DNA of 64,000 nt from Coffea arabica (lineage: Eukaryota > Streptophyta > Magnoliopsida > Gentianales > Rubiaceae), in NCBI RefSeq assembly GCF_036785885.1, contig NC_092312.1:19052001-19116000 (forward strand), read 5' to 3'. The notes under the pieces were generated by a model. It worked only from the letters and a program-made list of their open reading frames with translations, was not told where the DNA came from and searched no databases. The position numbers were made by a program, and so were the translations under genes. The stretch's first letter is position 1. Each line of letters begins with the position of its first letter. Shown piece after piece: positions 25,765 to 38,800 of the stretch.

Positions 25765-26035
25765 GGCCAATTCGGAATCAACTGGGGAGTCCGATCAACC
25801 ATGTGACCATCATCTGGTTGAGTACGCATGCGGGAGAATCTCCTGAGCTATGTAAAATGCATTATTCTTTCTCAGCTAATTAACAACACAAAGAACCATT
25901 TTTCTTTTTCATTTGGCATCGGAAAGTCTGATCAGCCATGTGATCATGCAGTGGTATCACTGTATGTAGGAGAAGAGCTATACCGTGCTTTCTCAGCTTA
26001 TAACACACAAAAACCGTTCATTTTTTCTCTCTCAG
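25765..26035. repeat. degenerate direct duplication, about 145 bp per copy
   Basis: Two adjacent blocks share the order of motifs: CGGA, GTCCGATCAACCATGTGA versus GTCTGATCAGCCATGTGA, GGAGAA-GAGCTAT, TTTCTCAGCT, AACACA and a final TTTTTC. No protein reading is preserved in both copies, so this is either a duplicated non-coding segment or relic DNA. Confidence 0.5.
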
Positions 26036-26040
26036 ATGTT

Positions 26041-29000
26041 TAATTGCTGGCTTCAGGTCTTAGCACTCAACATTTATTCTATCTTCTTCCAGATGAATAT
26101 GACCGGCCAAATTTGTACTGTATAACGGGGTGTTAGTCAGTATCTTGGAAAAATAGAAAATGGTTTGCTTTTCCGGTGTTTCTTTTGAAGACGGAGGTGA
26201 CAAAATGGTAGTAAAAACAAAATACAAAAGGTTACTTATACGAGGAGGTGCCTGAATCAGACTAACTTCGGTTTGCTGTCGTCGTCAAATCGTATGGACG
26301 GACGACACGCCACATTTCACATACCCCACGCACCTAATTCTAGCCGTCACCATGCACGTACTATAATTTTATGTATTTATTTATTTATTGATCCCTCTTC
26401 CTTAGTTGACCAAAAATAGAGGAAAAAAAAAAGAAAAGAAAAGATGGGACTGAGATTTCTGCTCAAACCAATTAAAGTTGGACTACTTTCTTACTTCTAT
26501 TCTTTTCATGACCGACCATTATCATAATGTATAAACAAGTTTAACGGATTAAGCAAAATGCCAAGGTTGGTTGAGGTGGACTTGCGGGATGTGGTAATTT
26601 ACCAAAATGGAAATTCTGAGTTGGAATAAGATTTAAGCAAAAAAAAAAAGGAAGCAAATAATGAGATCGAGCTTAAAATGTTCGAAGGGTATCATTCTTG
26701 GCAGATGCAAAATTTTCCTTGTAGGTTTCATATGGGTTCTTGGTAAAACGAAAGCTTCTCAAATCAGTCGACAACCTCCTTTATAGCTTATTATCCCCCT
26801 CTCGTCATTTTCTGAGAAAAAAGAAAGAAATGTGGCAACCTCCTGCTCAAGTGAATTATATATATCACGACATCCTCTCATGAACCTTTGAATTTAGCCT
26901 GTACTCTCTCATTTATCAGCACAAATTGACTTCAAGTCTGGCTTGGAAAGACACCAGCATAAAGAACGTAACACTAGTATATATTATCCTCTGATCGAAT
27001 GCTCATAGTCCTTTATCTTTTTTTTTTTTTCTCTTTTTTGAATATTGTACGACTTGTCCATGACATGTGATACAAGTTTGCAATTACAAGCACCGTGGTA
27101 GAGTAGAACCGGAAGTTTTCTGCTTGCAACAGCAAGCTCATCTATGAGCAAACACGAGATCAACCCTGTAACTCATTGCTTCATTCCATCGGAAGTTAAA
27201 GGAAATGGTACTAGTGATTAATGCTGCAACAAGGATGACTTGTGAATTGACTTCATTCATCGTTTTTTTTTTTTTTTTTTTGAATCTCGACAGTATGAAT
27301 GATGTAAATTGTAATAGTAATGAATGCTGCAGCTTTCTTTTGATGTAGTAATGAGTAATAATGATGTTGGGTTGTTCTTCTTCAAAAAAAACAGACATGT
27401 TTCTGAAACTTCATTATTGAATATCCCTTACTGGTGATTATAGTATTGCCATAATTTTAGGGCATCCCAGAATCCAATGTAACAGAGAATTAATAAATCA
27501 AATTCAATCCGCAGTGGTGACCTGACAAGATATGTGAGCTGGTTCGTTCACGCACTGTCTGTCCTACTGGGTGCCCCAAATTAATCTACTGTTACCGATC
27601 GATAATACATACAACAGTATAGCATGCGTCTTCCAGCAAAAGTACGCATCGGACAATGCAATAATATATATATACATACACTTCAACAAACTTATCTACC
27701 TCTCTTCAATGTTTTCGAAATATGCTCTCGACCAAGAAGAGAGGAGGGGGGGGGGGGTATGGAAAACGTATGTATCATGATCATACTTATAGCGTAAGTA
27801 ACTAGCTCCAACGTAGGTTTGACGTACGTTTTTTCCTACTACAAAGTAATCTGTCTAAGCACGTTAATAAGTCTGTCTGTATTGAAGATTGTTTTTTTGT
27901 AAAAAAAAAAAAAAATTTATCAATATAATAATATTGTAATATTTTTTTATGGTGTATTATATGTGAGATAAAAAAAAAAAGAAGAAGAATTATTAACAAT
28001 ATAAATAAATGATTGAGAAACATGTTAGTGCAGTGAACGTAACACACAAATTGCAAGAATGAATTGATGATTATCCGAGTAAGTAGTGAGTGTCTCAGTC
28101 CAGCTATAAGAAATAGGAGAATGATGATGGTGGTGATAATCACAACATGGTTACTTTGCAACTTTAATTCAGTACTATTAGTGTGTTTGTGGACGGCGGC
28201 CGGAGCAATGCGTAATAGGGTTCTATAGATGCTTCTAGTACTCCTCGAACTTGCCGATCGACAATATGAAGAAGCTTAAGAATGTAGTAGTAGTAAGAGA
28301 TAATTGTGTAATTAATTAATTTGAGGAGATGGATGCATATTGCATAATGGGGTGGTAATTTCCTCCAAACTTTGCAAACATCACCAAATACGCTGCATGC
28401 TCCGGTTGTTGATTCCACGACCACTCGCGCGCGATTCTCCTACCCAACTCACCTGGGGCTGGGACTCCACCCTATTTCATTTTTGAACCACTCTACACAC
28501 TGCCGGACCAGAGTTTGGGATTTAGAGGGCAAGATTTATGTACATGTATATAATTAAAGGGGTATTCTTATATTTTTGTAATATATATATATATATATAT
28601 ATTAGCGAATGAAGTAGTAGTAGTAGTAGTATAATTAATGTTCACAAGGGTATAAATGAAAACTTTTAGAATTTCAAAGGATTAAAAATGAATTTAAAAA
28701 TCTTATATATAAAGTGTGTGTGTGTGTGTGTATGAAACAGCTACAAATATTTAAGGGGGACATGGTAGAAGAATTTCTGAAATCTTGCGTTAAATGGGCT
28801 CAAAATCATCCTAGGATTGAAATTAAACGAATTCCATTAAATGGGTGTTGATTTAGATAGTCAAGGAGGCTTCGGTTTATTAGTTAAAGTTCAAAATTTG
28901 AAACTTAGGGTCTGGATTATCATTTTTCTTTCTCCTCGCTTCTTAAATTCGTGCTAGAAAAAATATATTTTTTTTAAAAAAAGCTTTCAATTAGATGATT

Positions 29001-29487
29001 ATCTTTGTCCTATGTGGCATATTGAAGTGAAGAGAATTAGTAGGTCATTTCTTTAATTGGTTGCCCAATTTTGACATTCAAATCTTCCTTTTTTTTTCCA
29101 ACTAACTAATTAAAAGTAATAAATATCTCTTGTAAAAACTTTTATCCCTTCATTTATGTTACTTTTTTTTAATAATAATAGTATAAAGTAACTTAACATG
29201 GTGGGTATATATGGCATAATTACATATTGATACACATAATAATTGTTATATAATGACAGACAACAAATATCCACTGCATTTATTAATTTTTAAAACTATT
29301 CTATAAGAAAATTTCTCTAATAATTAATTTTAAAATATTAGTATTTAGTCATGCATGGAAATTTATCATTTTAAAATTATTAATTTTTCTTTAATAATTT
29401 AGTAGAATTAATGTTTCGAACATCTTTAAAACATATGTTTCATGAACTATCTATCTATTTGATACTACTAGCATACAGCATACTATT

Positions 29488-29519
<32 letters not shown>

Positions 29520-29790
29520 TCTGTAAAGTTAATATAGTGTGCTAATTAATACTACCTTACGGCACACGTAGAGCTCTAATTAATGGCAGACGTTTTTTTT
29601 TTGTATTTTTAAGTACTAGCTAGTAGTAGTTACTAAGCAATAATTAAGAGATTAAAAGCAAACAACTTATCAAGCATGTGTTATGTTATATATTTGATCT
29701 TCCCACCCACGCAACGTTAATTAAACCCATGAAATGAAATCTGTCTGTCGTTTGAAATTTCATCATGGGTTCAATTACACATATATATCA
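26041..29790. other. gene-poor AT-rich region with microsatellites
   Basis: No gene recognised over 3.7 kb. It holds poly-A/T runs, a G run near 27748-27757, (AT)n at 28581-28602, a TAG run at 28613-28630, (TG)n at 28713-28730 and (TA)n at 29492-29519. A minus-strand frame at 28164-28424 has no recognisable domain. Confidence 0.4.
29492..29519. repeat. (TA)14 microsatellite
   Basis: Uninterrupted TA run in gene-free DNA. Confidence 0.85.
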
Positions 29791-30340
29791 TCATTTCTGA
29801 TCATCGTTCTTAGCCAAGGCTTCTATTCTATGCCAACAAAGGAACTGGAAGGATGATGCTGCTGCTCGTCCGTCATCATCTGAAAACAACTGGATATGTG
29901 ATTGTGATACCCCGGCCACTAACATGCATATATATACTAAGGCTGTCTCACAAAAGCATCCAAGGAGCCTTCCGCTTAATAACAATATTCAATAACGAGA
30001 TCAACCACAGGGAAGGGCAAAATTTGACAGAAAATATTTGTATATTTTGGAAGTTTGAATCACTGTTTTACTTCATAAAAACAACATGGAATAACAGCAG
30101 AATACAGATGGCAAAATCATGTATAAATAATCCAACCAGCTTGTGAAAATATATTTGCATGTGGAAAAAGCCAAATACAGTTAATGTGCTGCAACACTTG
30201 AGTCATGGTTATGGTGGACCCGTTCCCCATGAAAATGTTCCATCATACAAATGTTCCTGAATGTTATGTCACCATTAAAAAGCTAAAATCATATTGGTTT
30301 TCATCTTTGTGCAGGATGCAGGGGTGAAGAATTAGCTTAC

Positions 30341-30720
30341 CATGGGTAAGTATATGCATGCCAATCCTCGTAGCCATGAACTCCATATAATTTCCGTTTT
30401 GGGTGCCAAAAAAGCCACCCACTATCATTCCAAAGTCGAGTACCACTGGATTATACTCCTTAAAGAAAAACATGACCAGAAAATCTATTAAAATGTAACT
30501 GATGCAGTGTAAAACAGTGTTGCAATGTTAGAGAAAATTTACACATCTCTAAAACTAATGACAAGAGTAAACAAATTCATCAAGAGGGACAATTTGGAGA
30601 CGTACAAACCTTATCAACCACAATATGAGCTGCCGATATTCCCAAGGCAATTCAATTCCTTTACCGTGATATGAACCATGAAAGTCTCAGCCAGCTTGGG
30701 TCTTTTATCCATAGCACGAT
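30341..30720 (-). pseudogene. degenerate exons of an unidentified gene
   Basis: Two stretches look coding on the minus strand. At 30458-30341 a 118-base block with a good acceptor (TTTCTTTAAG) and donor (GTAAGC) reads EYNPVVLDFGMIVGGFFGTQ and continues open to ILTHG. At about 30720-30610 a block ending at a possible GTTTGT donor reads MDKRPKLAETFMVHI and, after a one-base frame change, AAHIVVDK. Both have protein-like composition, but I recognise no family. The frame break and missing partners suggest a pseudogene; an unrecognised live gene or lncRNA is possible. The minus-strand frame at 31089-30901 (from MPLHARDDKFQPK) might be a further 5' exon. Confidence 0.35.
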
Positions 30721-31711
30721 AGAGAATTCATTATTGAGCAATATTCTGCAGGCATGCACACCGATTAGACATGAATGGGGTGTCTGCAAACTGTGGTTAA
30801 TCACACAAGTCGAAAACAATGGGCAAGAAATATAAACACAGGGCTGATTCTGAGCGTATTCAAAATGGTATGTCCTGACGGATTTTACGAAAAAAAGTTA
30901 TCAGTAAAATGAAGAACAGAGGGAACACGACATCATTAGTACTCGAATAGCATGCAGGGCATGGGACCGAGTCCAAGTAACTGATTCCTTGACTTCCTTT
31001 CCTTGATTGCTCGAAGTTAATCTACCATAGCTCGATGCTTCTTCAATTATCTTCGGCTGAAATTTATCGTCGCGGGCGTGGAGAGGCAAAACTGGCGGGG
31101 TGGGGAGACAGCTCAGAATAATGGGAACTGTGGTGTTCTATCCTCTGTGTTGGTGAGAGAGAGGATGGGAACTACTGATTGTACTACACATTAGGGGTGC
31201 ACTACTGAAATTGCACCAAAGTATGAATAACATAAAAACTTGTGTTTGTAGAATGAGTATATTTCTTGAATTCATTTCATGATAATTGATTTACACTTTA
31301 CTAGTAGTAGAAATTTTGAAATCTAATCTAATCAAATAAAAAGTGTGTAGATCCATTTTTGTTTGCTTATTGCATGCCCAAAAACCATGATTGGTATTTA
31401 CTTACAAAATTTTTAAGTTAAAATTAAAAAAAAAAAAAACTTAACTAATAACATGATACTCCTAATTTTTGATGCATCATGTTATGTGTGTAATATTACC
31501 CATAACCATGATTGGTACTTACTAACAATTTAAAGTTAAATTAAAAATACTTCAACAATAACATAATACTACTCCTAATTTATAATGTGCTCATGTATGT
31601 GTGCTCAGTCTTTTACATACATATGTAATTACATGTTGATGTGAATGATATTTCAGTCAAAAAAAAAAAAAAGAATACCATATTGGCAGTGGATAAGATA
31701 ATTAGGAAAAG

Positions 31712-32491
31712 GGAAATTGCACAAATCGCCCCTCACATATTAACGATGTGAAAATTTAGTCTCTCAGAACGAAAATGAGCATTTTTAGCCTATTACAATA
31801 AAAAAAAAAGGATCAATTTTGGTCCCTGTTAGCTTTTCTGTGTGAATTCTTGACGGACCCGGTCACGGGAACATCACGTGACCAATTTTTGAGAGACAAA
31901 AAGGGCAAGTCACTCAGATCTTGACCAAAATGTAGAGGACCAGTTCTTGACCAACCTGAAATTTGTGGTCTTGCATGTCCCGCATTACGATTGAATCTTG
32001 GATACTTGACCCTCTTCCTCGACTGCATTTTCTCTTCTTCTAAATCGCAAGCACTGTCAAAATTTTCTGATTCAGTAGCATCTTCATCAAATTCAGCTCC
32101 CACCATTTCAGGTTGACTGCTTGTCCCCTTAGTGGATCCACTGTTCCTCACAACTTTATCCCACTCGGCTTTTCTTTGTCTGACTTGTTGCATTATGTAC
32201 TCCTTATCACTAAATTGATAATCACTATCAATAAATCCATCATCTTCCTAGTGATACTGGTCCTCTACATTTTGGTCAAGATCTGAGTGATTTGCCCTTT
32301 TTGTCCCTCAAAAGTTGGTCACGTGATGTTTCCGTGACTGGGTCTGTCAAGAATTTACATGGAAAAGCTAACAGGGACCAAAATTGATCCTTTTTTTTTT
32401 TATTGTAATAGACTAAAAATGCTTGTTTTCGTTCTGAGAGACTAAATTTTCACATTGTTAATATGTGAGGTACAATGTGTGCAATTTTTCC
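31712..32491 (-). mobile_element. MULE deletion derivative with long terminal inverted repeats and transposase remnant
   Basis: The 780-bp element is bounded by perfect 10-bp target duplications TTAGGAAAAG (31702-31711 and 32492-32501), the size expected for Mutator-like elements. The inverted repeats are about 233 bp each (31712-31944 and 32258-32491), roughly 90% alike by eye, starting GGAAATTGCAC and GGAAAAATTGCAC. The 310-bp centre reads on the minus strand as a transposase N-terminal region (see the separate entry). It cannot encode an active transposase. Confidence 0.88.
31960..32247 (-). pseudogene. MULE transposase N-terminal fragment
   Basis: On the minus strand an open stretch after an in-frame TAG reads EDDGFIDSDYQFSDKEYIM, then a charged linker (EMVGAEFDEDATESENFD) and RKRVKYPRFNRN. 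The acidic 'F-DSDY-' block followed by a basic 'KYPxFN' block is the usual layout just before the DNA-binding part of plant MuDR-like transposases. The frame then runs into the left inverted repeat and stops at 31813. Zinc-finger and DDE regions are absent. Confidence 0.6.
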
Positions 32492-32721
32492 TTAGGAAAA
32501 GATGACCTAATGTGTCGACACTGAAAGTTCCTTCTCCTTATATCATGGAAAGTGTATAGCATGTAAGATGGTAGATGATTTGTATGGGTGACTTTTTTGC
32601 TTGGGCCACCTTCCAATGTCTCTGGCAAAAAATGAAAGGACCAAAAAAGCCTCTATTTCGATTTCAAGATTACCTTATTTCACACTCAAGGACTCAATTA
32701 AAGCTTGTATTGAGATGAGAT

Positions 32722-33182
32722 TAGGATTGCAAAGAAGTTGAGTCAAGTCGAGTTTTGACCTAGTTGAATCGAGTTAATTTTGATTCAATTTTACCAAATT
32801 CGAACGCAAACTTGAATTTGATGAGCTCTCAATGTAAAGTTTGAATTCAAATTTGATCTCAAATTTGAGTCAAGTCGAATTCGAGTTCGAACCTGCTCAA
32901 ACTTAAAAGAAATAATTATTTTATTTTTTTTAAAAAAGAATAAAATAGTAATTTTTCTTTAATCAAATAATAAAATATTAGAAATATATATAATTTCACT
33001 ATTAAAATAAAAAAAAATAATACATAGATACATATATATATGTATAGTTGAGTGGCTCATGAGCTAACAAGTTGAGTTTCTTTATGCTCAAACTTGAGCT
33101 TGATATTTGACCAAACTCGAATCCAAATTTGACTGAACCAACTCACGAGCACTTGTGAGGAGTTGATTCGTTTGCAATCCTA
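32722..33182. mobile_element. hAT-like MITE with perfect 12-bp terminal inverted repeats
   Basis: The 461-bp element starts TAGGATTGCAAA and ends TTTGCAATCCTA, an exact inverted pair. Sub-terminal regions carry GTCAAGTCGAG/CTCGAAT words like the other CGAG-rich elements. The 8-bp flanks (GATGAGAT, ATTGGGAT) match at only 5 positions, so the target duplication is weak. Confidence 0.72.
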
Positions 33183-33340
33183 ATTGGGATCAAATTTCTT
33201 TATTTGAATTTGAGATAAACTGAAGCTTAGTTCTATATAAAGCGATCGCTTAGTTCTATATAAAGCGATCGATTCCCTTCTTTTATAATTGTCTCAAATA
33301 TCCCGATTTGGGAGAAAATAATAAAATGAAGCAATTTTTA

Positions 33341-33954
33341 GAGTGAAAAACCTGGGAAGCCTCTAAACCATCATTATTATCCACTTTTGGTCCTTGATTT
33401 ATTTTTGTCTCCAACTAGCTCTTGAACAATTCAAAGTGTAGAGTTTAAGGGCTTTTGACCATTTTAAAAATAAATTCTACTCGAAACCAAGGGCATTTTT
33501 GTCCAAACTATGATCAAAATTATTGAGAGTACAAGTAAAAGTATTGAAAAGGGAAAACTCTTCATTTTTCTTGAATTCTTCATCAAATTTCTCTACAAAA
33601 TTTTTAAATTCATTGATTTTTATACTCGAATGCCCAAAGTTTCATTAGATTTTTCATGTCCCTCTCAAGTATGAAATCAATAAATTTGGAAATTTTATGG
33701 AAAATTTTAATGAAGTGTTTAACCAAAATGAAGGATTTTCTTTTCTCAAAACTTCTACTCCTGCTCTCGATACTTTTGATTAATTTTGGACAAAAATGCC
33801 CTTCAATTCTGTTTGAATTTATGTTTAAAATGGCTAGAAGTCCTTAAATTATGCACTTTTAATTGTTCAAGGGCCAGTTGGAGACAAAAAAATTGATTAG
33901 GGGTCAAAAGTGGAGAACGATGATAGTTTACGGGTTCCTTAGGTTTTTTTACTC
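33341..33954. mobile_element. foldback MITE, ~280-bp inverted arms
   Basis: Left end GAGTGAAAAACC pairs with right end GGTTTTTTTACTC. The arms stay complementary for most of their length, including CCACTTTTGG, GTCTCCAACT and CTTGAACAATT on the left with their complements at 33860-33935. Flanking 9-bp repeats CAATTTTTA and CAATTTTAA differ at one base. A 9-bp target site with long arms suggests a MULE-type foldback. The right end is followed by a second partial copy (GGGTTCCTAGGTTTTTTTAC) at 33964-33983. Confidence 0.75.
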
Positions 33955-33983
33955 CAATTTTAAGGGTTCCTAGGTTTTTTTAC

Positions 33984-35560
33984 TTCAATTTTGATCTTGT
34001 TATGTTTTAAAAGTAAATGACGAAAAAAATTCAATTAGTGAAACATGATAGACATTTTGAATGATTTTTTCTTAAATAAAGCTAAAATTGTATTATTTTT
34101 AATTGAACAATTTCTTTCACGTGGACATATAAAATTGCAAACATTCTTTTTATTTATTTATTTATTTTATTTCATTAACAAGCAAAATAGGAGCATCAGC
34201 CAAGGAGGAACGAACTGTACCCGGAATTCATAAGGATAAGTGTTAAGATTTATGGGACGAATTTCATGCAATGAACTCTAAAGGATAAACACAAACACTT
34301 AGGTGATCTCATTTTTTAGGTTTTCCTACTGGATGTTCATTACGCATTCCTTGACACACATAAATTCCATTTAATCTATTACATATACATGTATTAACAA
34401 TCATTACCTTTCTTTATATTTATATACCTTTCTTAATTAATCCGACCTTTCAAAAAATTCTAATACTTGAAATATATCTTAATAAATGTCACTCATAACC
34501 CATTGCACAAATCCTTCATTTTGTCTACGTTTACTTTTTTTTCTTTTCTTTGGTGATTGTAGATTAAGTATGTGCTACTTTGAGTAGTGCTTTTGAATAA
34601 GAAAGGTAACATTTGGTTCTTTAAATGAGTTGGAATGGTCAAGCAACTATCAGCGTGTGTAAAGCTCAATTATGAGTAAAATAGTAGTAAACCCACCTAA
34701 TGTATTAATTTCTCGTTAAAGGGTATCATTAAATTCTCATGAAATTATTTGTCTATAATAGAAAATTATTCTTTGCCATTTTTTCAAAAGAAAATAGAAA
34801 AAAAATCTTGTTGAAAATACACATTATATTTTATTAATCAATCGAGAATATCTAAACTACTAAAATGAGTTGGAGTTGGTTTCACATTAATTGGTCCTTA
34901 CATAAATACACGATATTTTAGTATCGTAGCACATGATATATGTGTGTGTGTATATATACACCCATACATGTGTATGTGTATTTATATGTATATATTCACA
35001 ATTCACAATTTAAATCTACACCTTTATGACCAAGTTGACCAAAAAGCCCATAGCATTTTTGCAGCTTGGTAGAAACTTTTTCACTAAAAAATTAATCTTT
35101 TTTTTGGGGAAAATAGATGGTACTAATTTGGATTTAAAATTTACAACATTATGAATGGTATTAAAATTTCTGATATTTTTTTTATTCACTTTGATGGCAT
35201 TTTTCCCTCTTATGTGGTAGAGAGAATGTTTTTATCTATTTTTATCATGTAAGAGGAGATGAGAGACTTTTTAATTATATTAAGAAAATATTTTTATTAT
35301 TTTGATATGTTGCATTTTAAAGTTGATTGAAATATAAATTTAGAAGACAACGAAAATATGTTTAAAAAGTTAATATCAAATTTTAATTAATTGAAATATA
35401 ATTTTTAGACCGAGAGGACCACCCTATGTACATACATACATACATACATATACATATACATATATATATATATATATTCTTTTTGGTTAAGAAAATGAAG
35501 ATACTACGCAATAATTGTATGAAGGACAGCGCACATGGGCAATAATCCGCTACTTCCCAC
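33984..35560. other. AT-rich intergenic region
   Basis: No gene recognised. It contains TATG/TACA microsatellites at 34940-34995 and 35430-35478 and the distal promoter of the DRP3 gene. Confidence 0.4.
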
Positions 35561-35892
35561 CGGCTAAACCCGGGTTAATCCGATCCAATTGGCAACCCTA
35601 ACCTGAATCCCCATGCAAGAAAATCAGACCCCTTTCTTGGGCGGTACGAGAAGAAATCACGAAATCTCACGCCCTTTCTCTCTCCCCAAAAAATAAAGCA
35701 GGTTTTCAAAACTCTCCCCCTTTCCGCTTTCTACTTTCTCCTTCCGCCTTACGAGTCAAAAGACTCAAAACTCGCGCAACGCTAGGGTTTCAGTACTCCC
35801 CTCTCTCGATCTCTTCCGCACACAGTAGAACACGGTAGCTAACGCACAGTTGATTTGATTGGTCTCAATTCTCAGCCGACGACAGTCCATCT

Positions 35893-38800
35893 ATGGCTGA
35901 GGAACCAGTAAACGACGCCGTTGCTTCTCCGTCTCCGGCCAGTCAATCCAATAGTAGTGTTGTGCTGTTGGGGAGCTCGGTCATTCCGATCGTCAACAAG
36001 CTCCAGGACATATTCGCGCAGCTCTCCAGTCAGTCTACAATTGAACTGCCGCAAGTGGCGGTCGTCGGCAGCCAGAGCAGTGGAAAATCCAGTGTTCTGG
36101 AGGCACTAGTCGGAAGAGATTTCTTGCCCAGAGGTTCGGATATTTGTACTCGACGACCTCTCGTTCTTCAGCTCGTGCAGACTAGACGAAAGCCTGATGG
36201 CACCGATGAAGAGTGGGGAGAGTTTTTGCATCTTCCTGGAAAGAGATTCTACAACTTCAATGAAATTAGGAAGGAGATTGAGGTGAATTGCTAGGGTCTA
36301 ACTCTGCATTTATGTGCCTATTTTTGCATTTGTTATTTTAAGTCTTTAAAAAATTGTGAAAGCATTTGTATTCCGCAATTGTTTTTCATTATCCTAAATT
36401 TGAATCGTTACAATTTCATGAATTAAAAGCTTTAAATATGTAGGTGTGTTGCAGATTTAGGTGCATGAGTGAAAGTATCTGTACAAAGGTTAATGATTGT
36501 GGTGATTGTATCATTTTTCTATTTGGTTATTTGGATTTTGTGGAATGTAACGCTTTTGTTTCATGTTCTCGAGCTGTTATTGGTTCAGCGAGTCATATAT
36601 AATTCATGTACCGCAACACTTGCTACTTTGTAGGCTACTGTGCTAGGCCTCCTATGCAAAATTTTTGTTAATTGTTGCACTAGAAAAGATACATTTTCAT
36701 GTTAATACCATTTTATGTCCTTCTACGTAAAATATTACTTATATACTGAGGTGAGACAACTGCTACCCTTACAATTTTTTGGCTGCAACTTTGTCTGTCC
36801 GCATATGATGTCCTTACTATCCATTACTAATACCTCCTTACTGATCTGATTGTTTTTATTTGACCTTAAGAAGTAAGCAGGAATTATGGGAATTTGAGAC
36901 CCATTACATGGAATTTTTTTCTGAATAAGGCTGGGTGGTATACAATTGAGCCATTAAAATGATGTTCCCTATTATATGTACTCTCATGACAATGCACTAG
37001 TCAATTTGTTTTGGCACATGAATTGCCATACCATGTTGTGGTTTCTCACTACAGTTCCCTGTGATGCTTCAGTTGTAACCATGCTAATTCTGATCAAATG
37101 AAGATTGGAACCATTTATGATAATATCTGAGGGACAATTGCAGAAATTTGTATAATTAACTACTCATTATAAGTAAAAATAATGGTACCGTCTAGCAGGT
37201 TTAGCATCAGTTTGCTGTCCAGGTATAAAACTTATGCATTCAGTAAAGGTTTCTTGTTTGGACATCACATTTGTGAAAACAATAGTATTTTTGTTATGTG
37301 ATGAACTGCTCATTAAAAAAAAAAAAAGAAAATGTGCTTTTAGATCAAAGGTCATCTTTTGTGTTTCATAAAACTGAAATTCAATCTGTTCTTTAGGCGG
37401 AGACAGTGAGAGAAGCAGGATTAAATAAAGGTGTTTCAGACAAGCAGATTCGTCTAAAGATTTTTTCACCAAACGTTCTTGATATTACCCTTGTGGATTT
37501 GCCGGGTATTACAAAGGTCCCTGTGGGTGATCAGCCTTCTGATATTGAAGCACGTATCAGAACAATGATAATGTCTTATATCAAACGTCCTACCTGCCTA
37601 ATACTAGCTGTTACACCAGCGAATGCTGACTTGGCAAATTCAGATGCTCTTCAAATTGCTGGAGCTGCTGATCCTGATGGTAGGTTCTGGTGTCTTTATT
37701 TCTCTTGTTGAAAGCAGTTAAATGTGTGAAAGCTGCTAGTTTATTTGAAATTTGTCAATTCTCGAGTTTAACACAAGTTTCTATTGGCAGGGCTGCGAAC
37801 AATTGGTGTGATAACCAAGGTAAGCCCCATTTTTTCTCCTTAGATAAAATACATAATGATATACATCTGGGTTTTAAGGTTTCCTATATTAAGTTGAATA
37901 TTCTGTTTATGAATTCTTTGTACCTGTCTGCTGCTTCAGTTGGATATTATGGACAGGGGTACTGATGCCCGCAACTTTTTGCTTGGAAAAATAATTCCGC
38001 TTAAACTTGGCTATCTTGGAGTTGTGAACCGTAGTCAAGAGGTATCATTCTTTTCTTGTCAATCATGAAATGTAGTTCAACTAAACAGATATGCCTGTGG
38101 TGTTTTCTATAGTCTGGGTTTTATATGCCTGTAGTGTTTTTTTAAAGCACTTCTTTATTTCAGCATCTGGAAAGATAATGGAACTACCATCTAGTGTACA
38201 TAAATTTTGACTTGCATAGAGATGCTGTAAGATAAGTATGGGTTAGTGAGGCCTTATTATTTTTTTTTGAAGAAAGTCCTTTTGTGATCCGCTTACTTGG
38301 CCCTTTAACAGGACATAATGATGAATCGGAGTATTAAGGATGCACTTATCGCTGAGGAGAAATTTTTCCGTAGTCGCCCAGTATGACTTCTGACTTTTTT
38401 TTTACTTTTTAGTTCATATGTTGCTCTGGTTTACCCTACTTCATTTTCCTTGCTGTTTTAATGTAGGTGTACAGTGACCTTGCCGATCGCTGTGGCGTAC
38501 CTCAGTTGGCAAAGAAGTTGAACCAGGTATTTATGGATTTCTGACTCACAACATTCTCATGCAACTCTTTTTGCTATAGAGTATTATATTAAACGCTGAG
38601 TCATTTTTATTGCTTAGGTATATTGCCCTTGACGTGTCAATTTGATAATGTCATGCATTTTTTCTAGGAGATGCGTACTTAGAAGTGGAGTAACAAGAAA
38701 CTATACTTGCCATGCTCTTCTCTGTTCATAAATTCCAGTTTTGTCTTATCATTTAGAAATGATATCCTCTTAATTTGTTATCTCCATGATGTTTTTTACG

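Noticed and set aside
28164-28424. 86-codon minus-strand frame
   Set aside because: Composition is partly protein-like but there is no motif, splice context or homology that I recognise.
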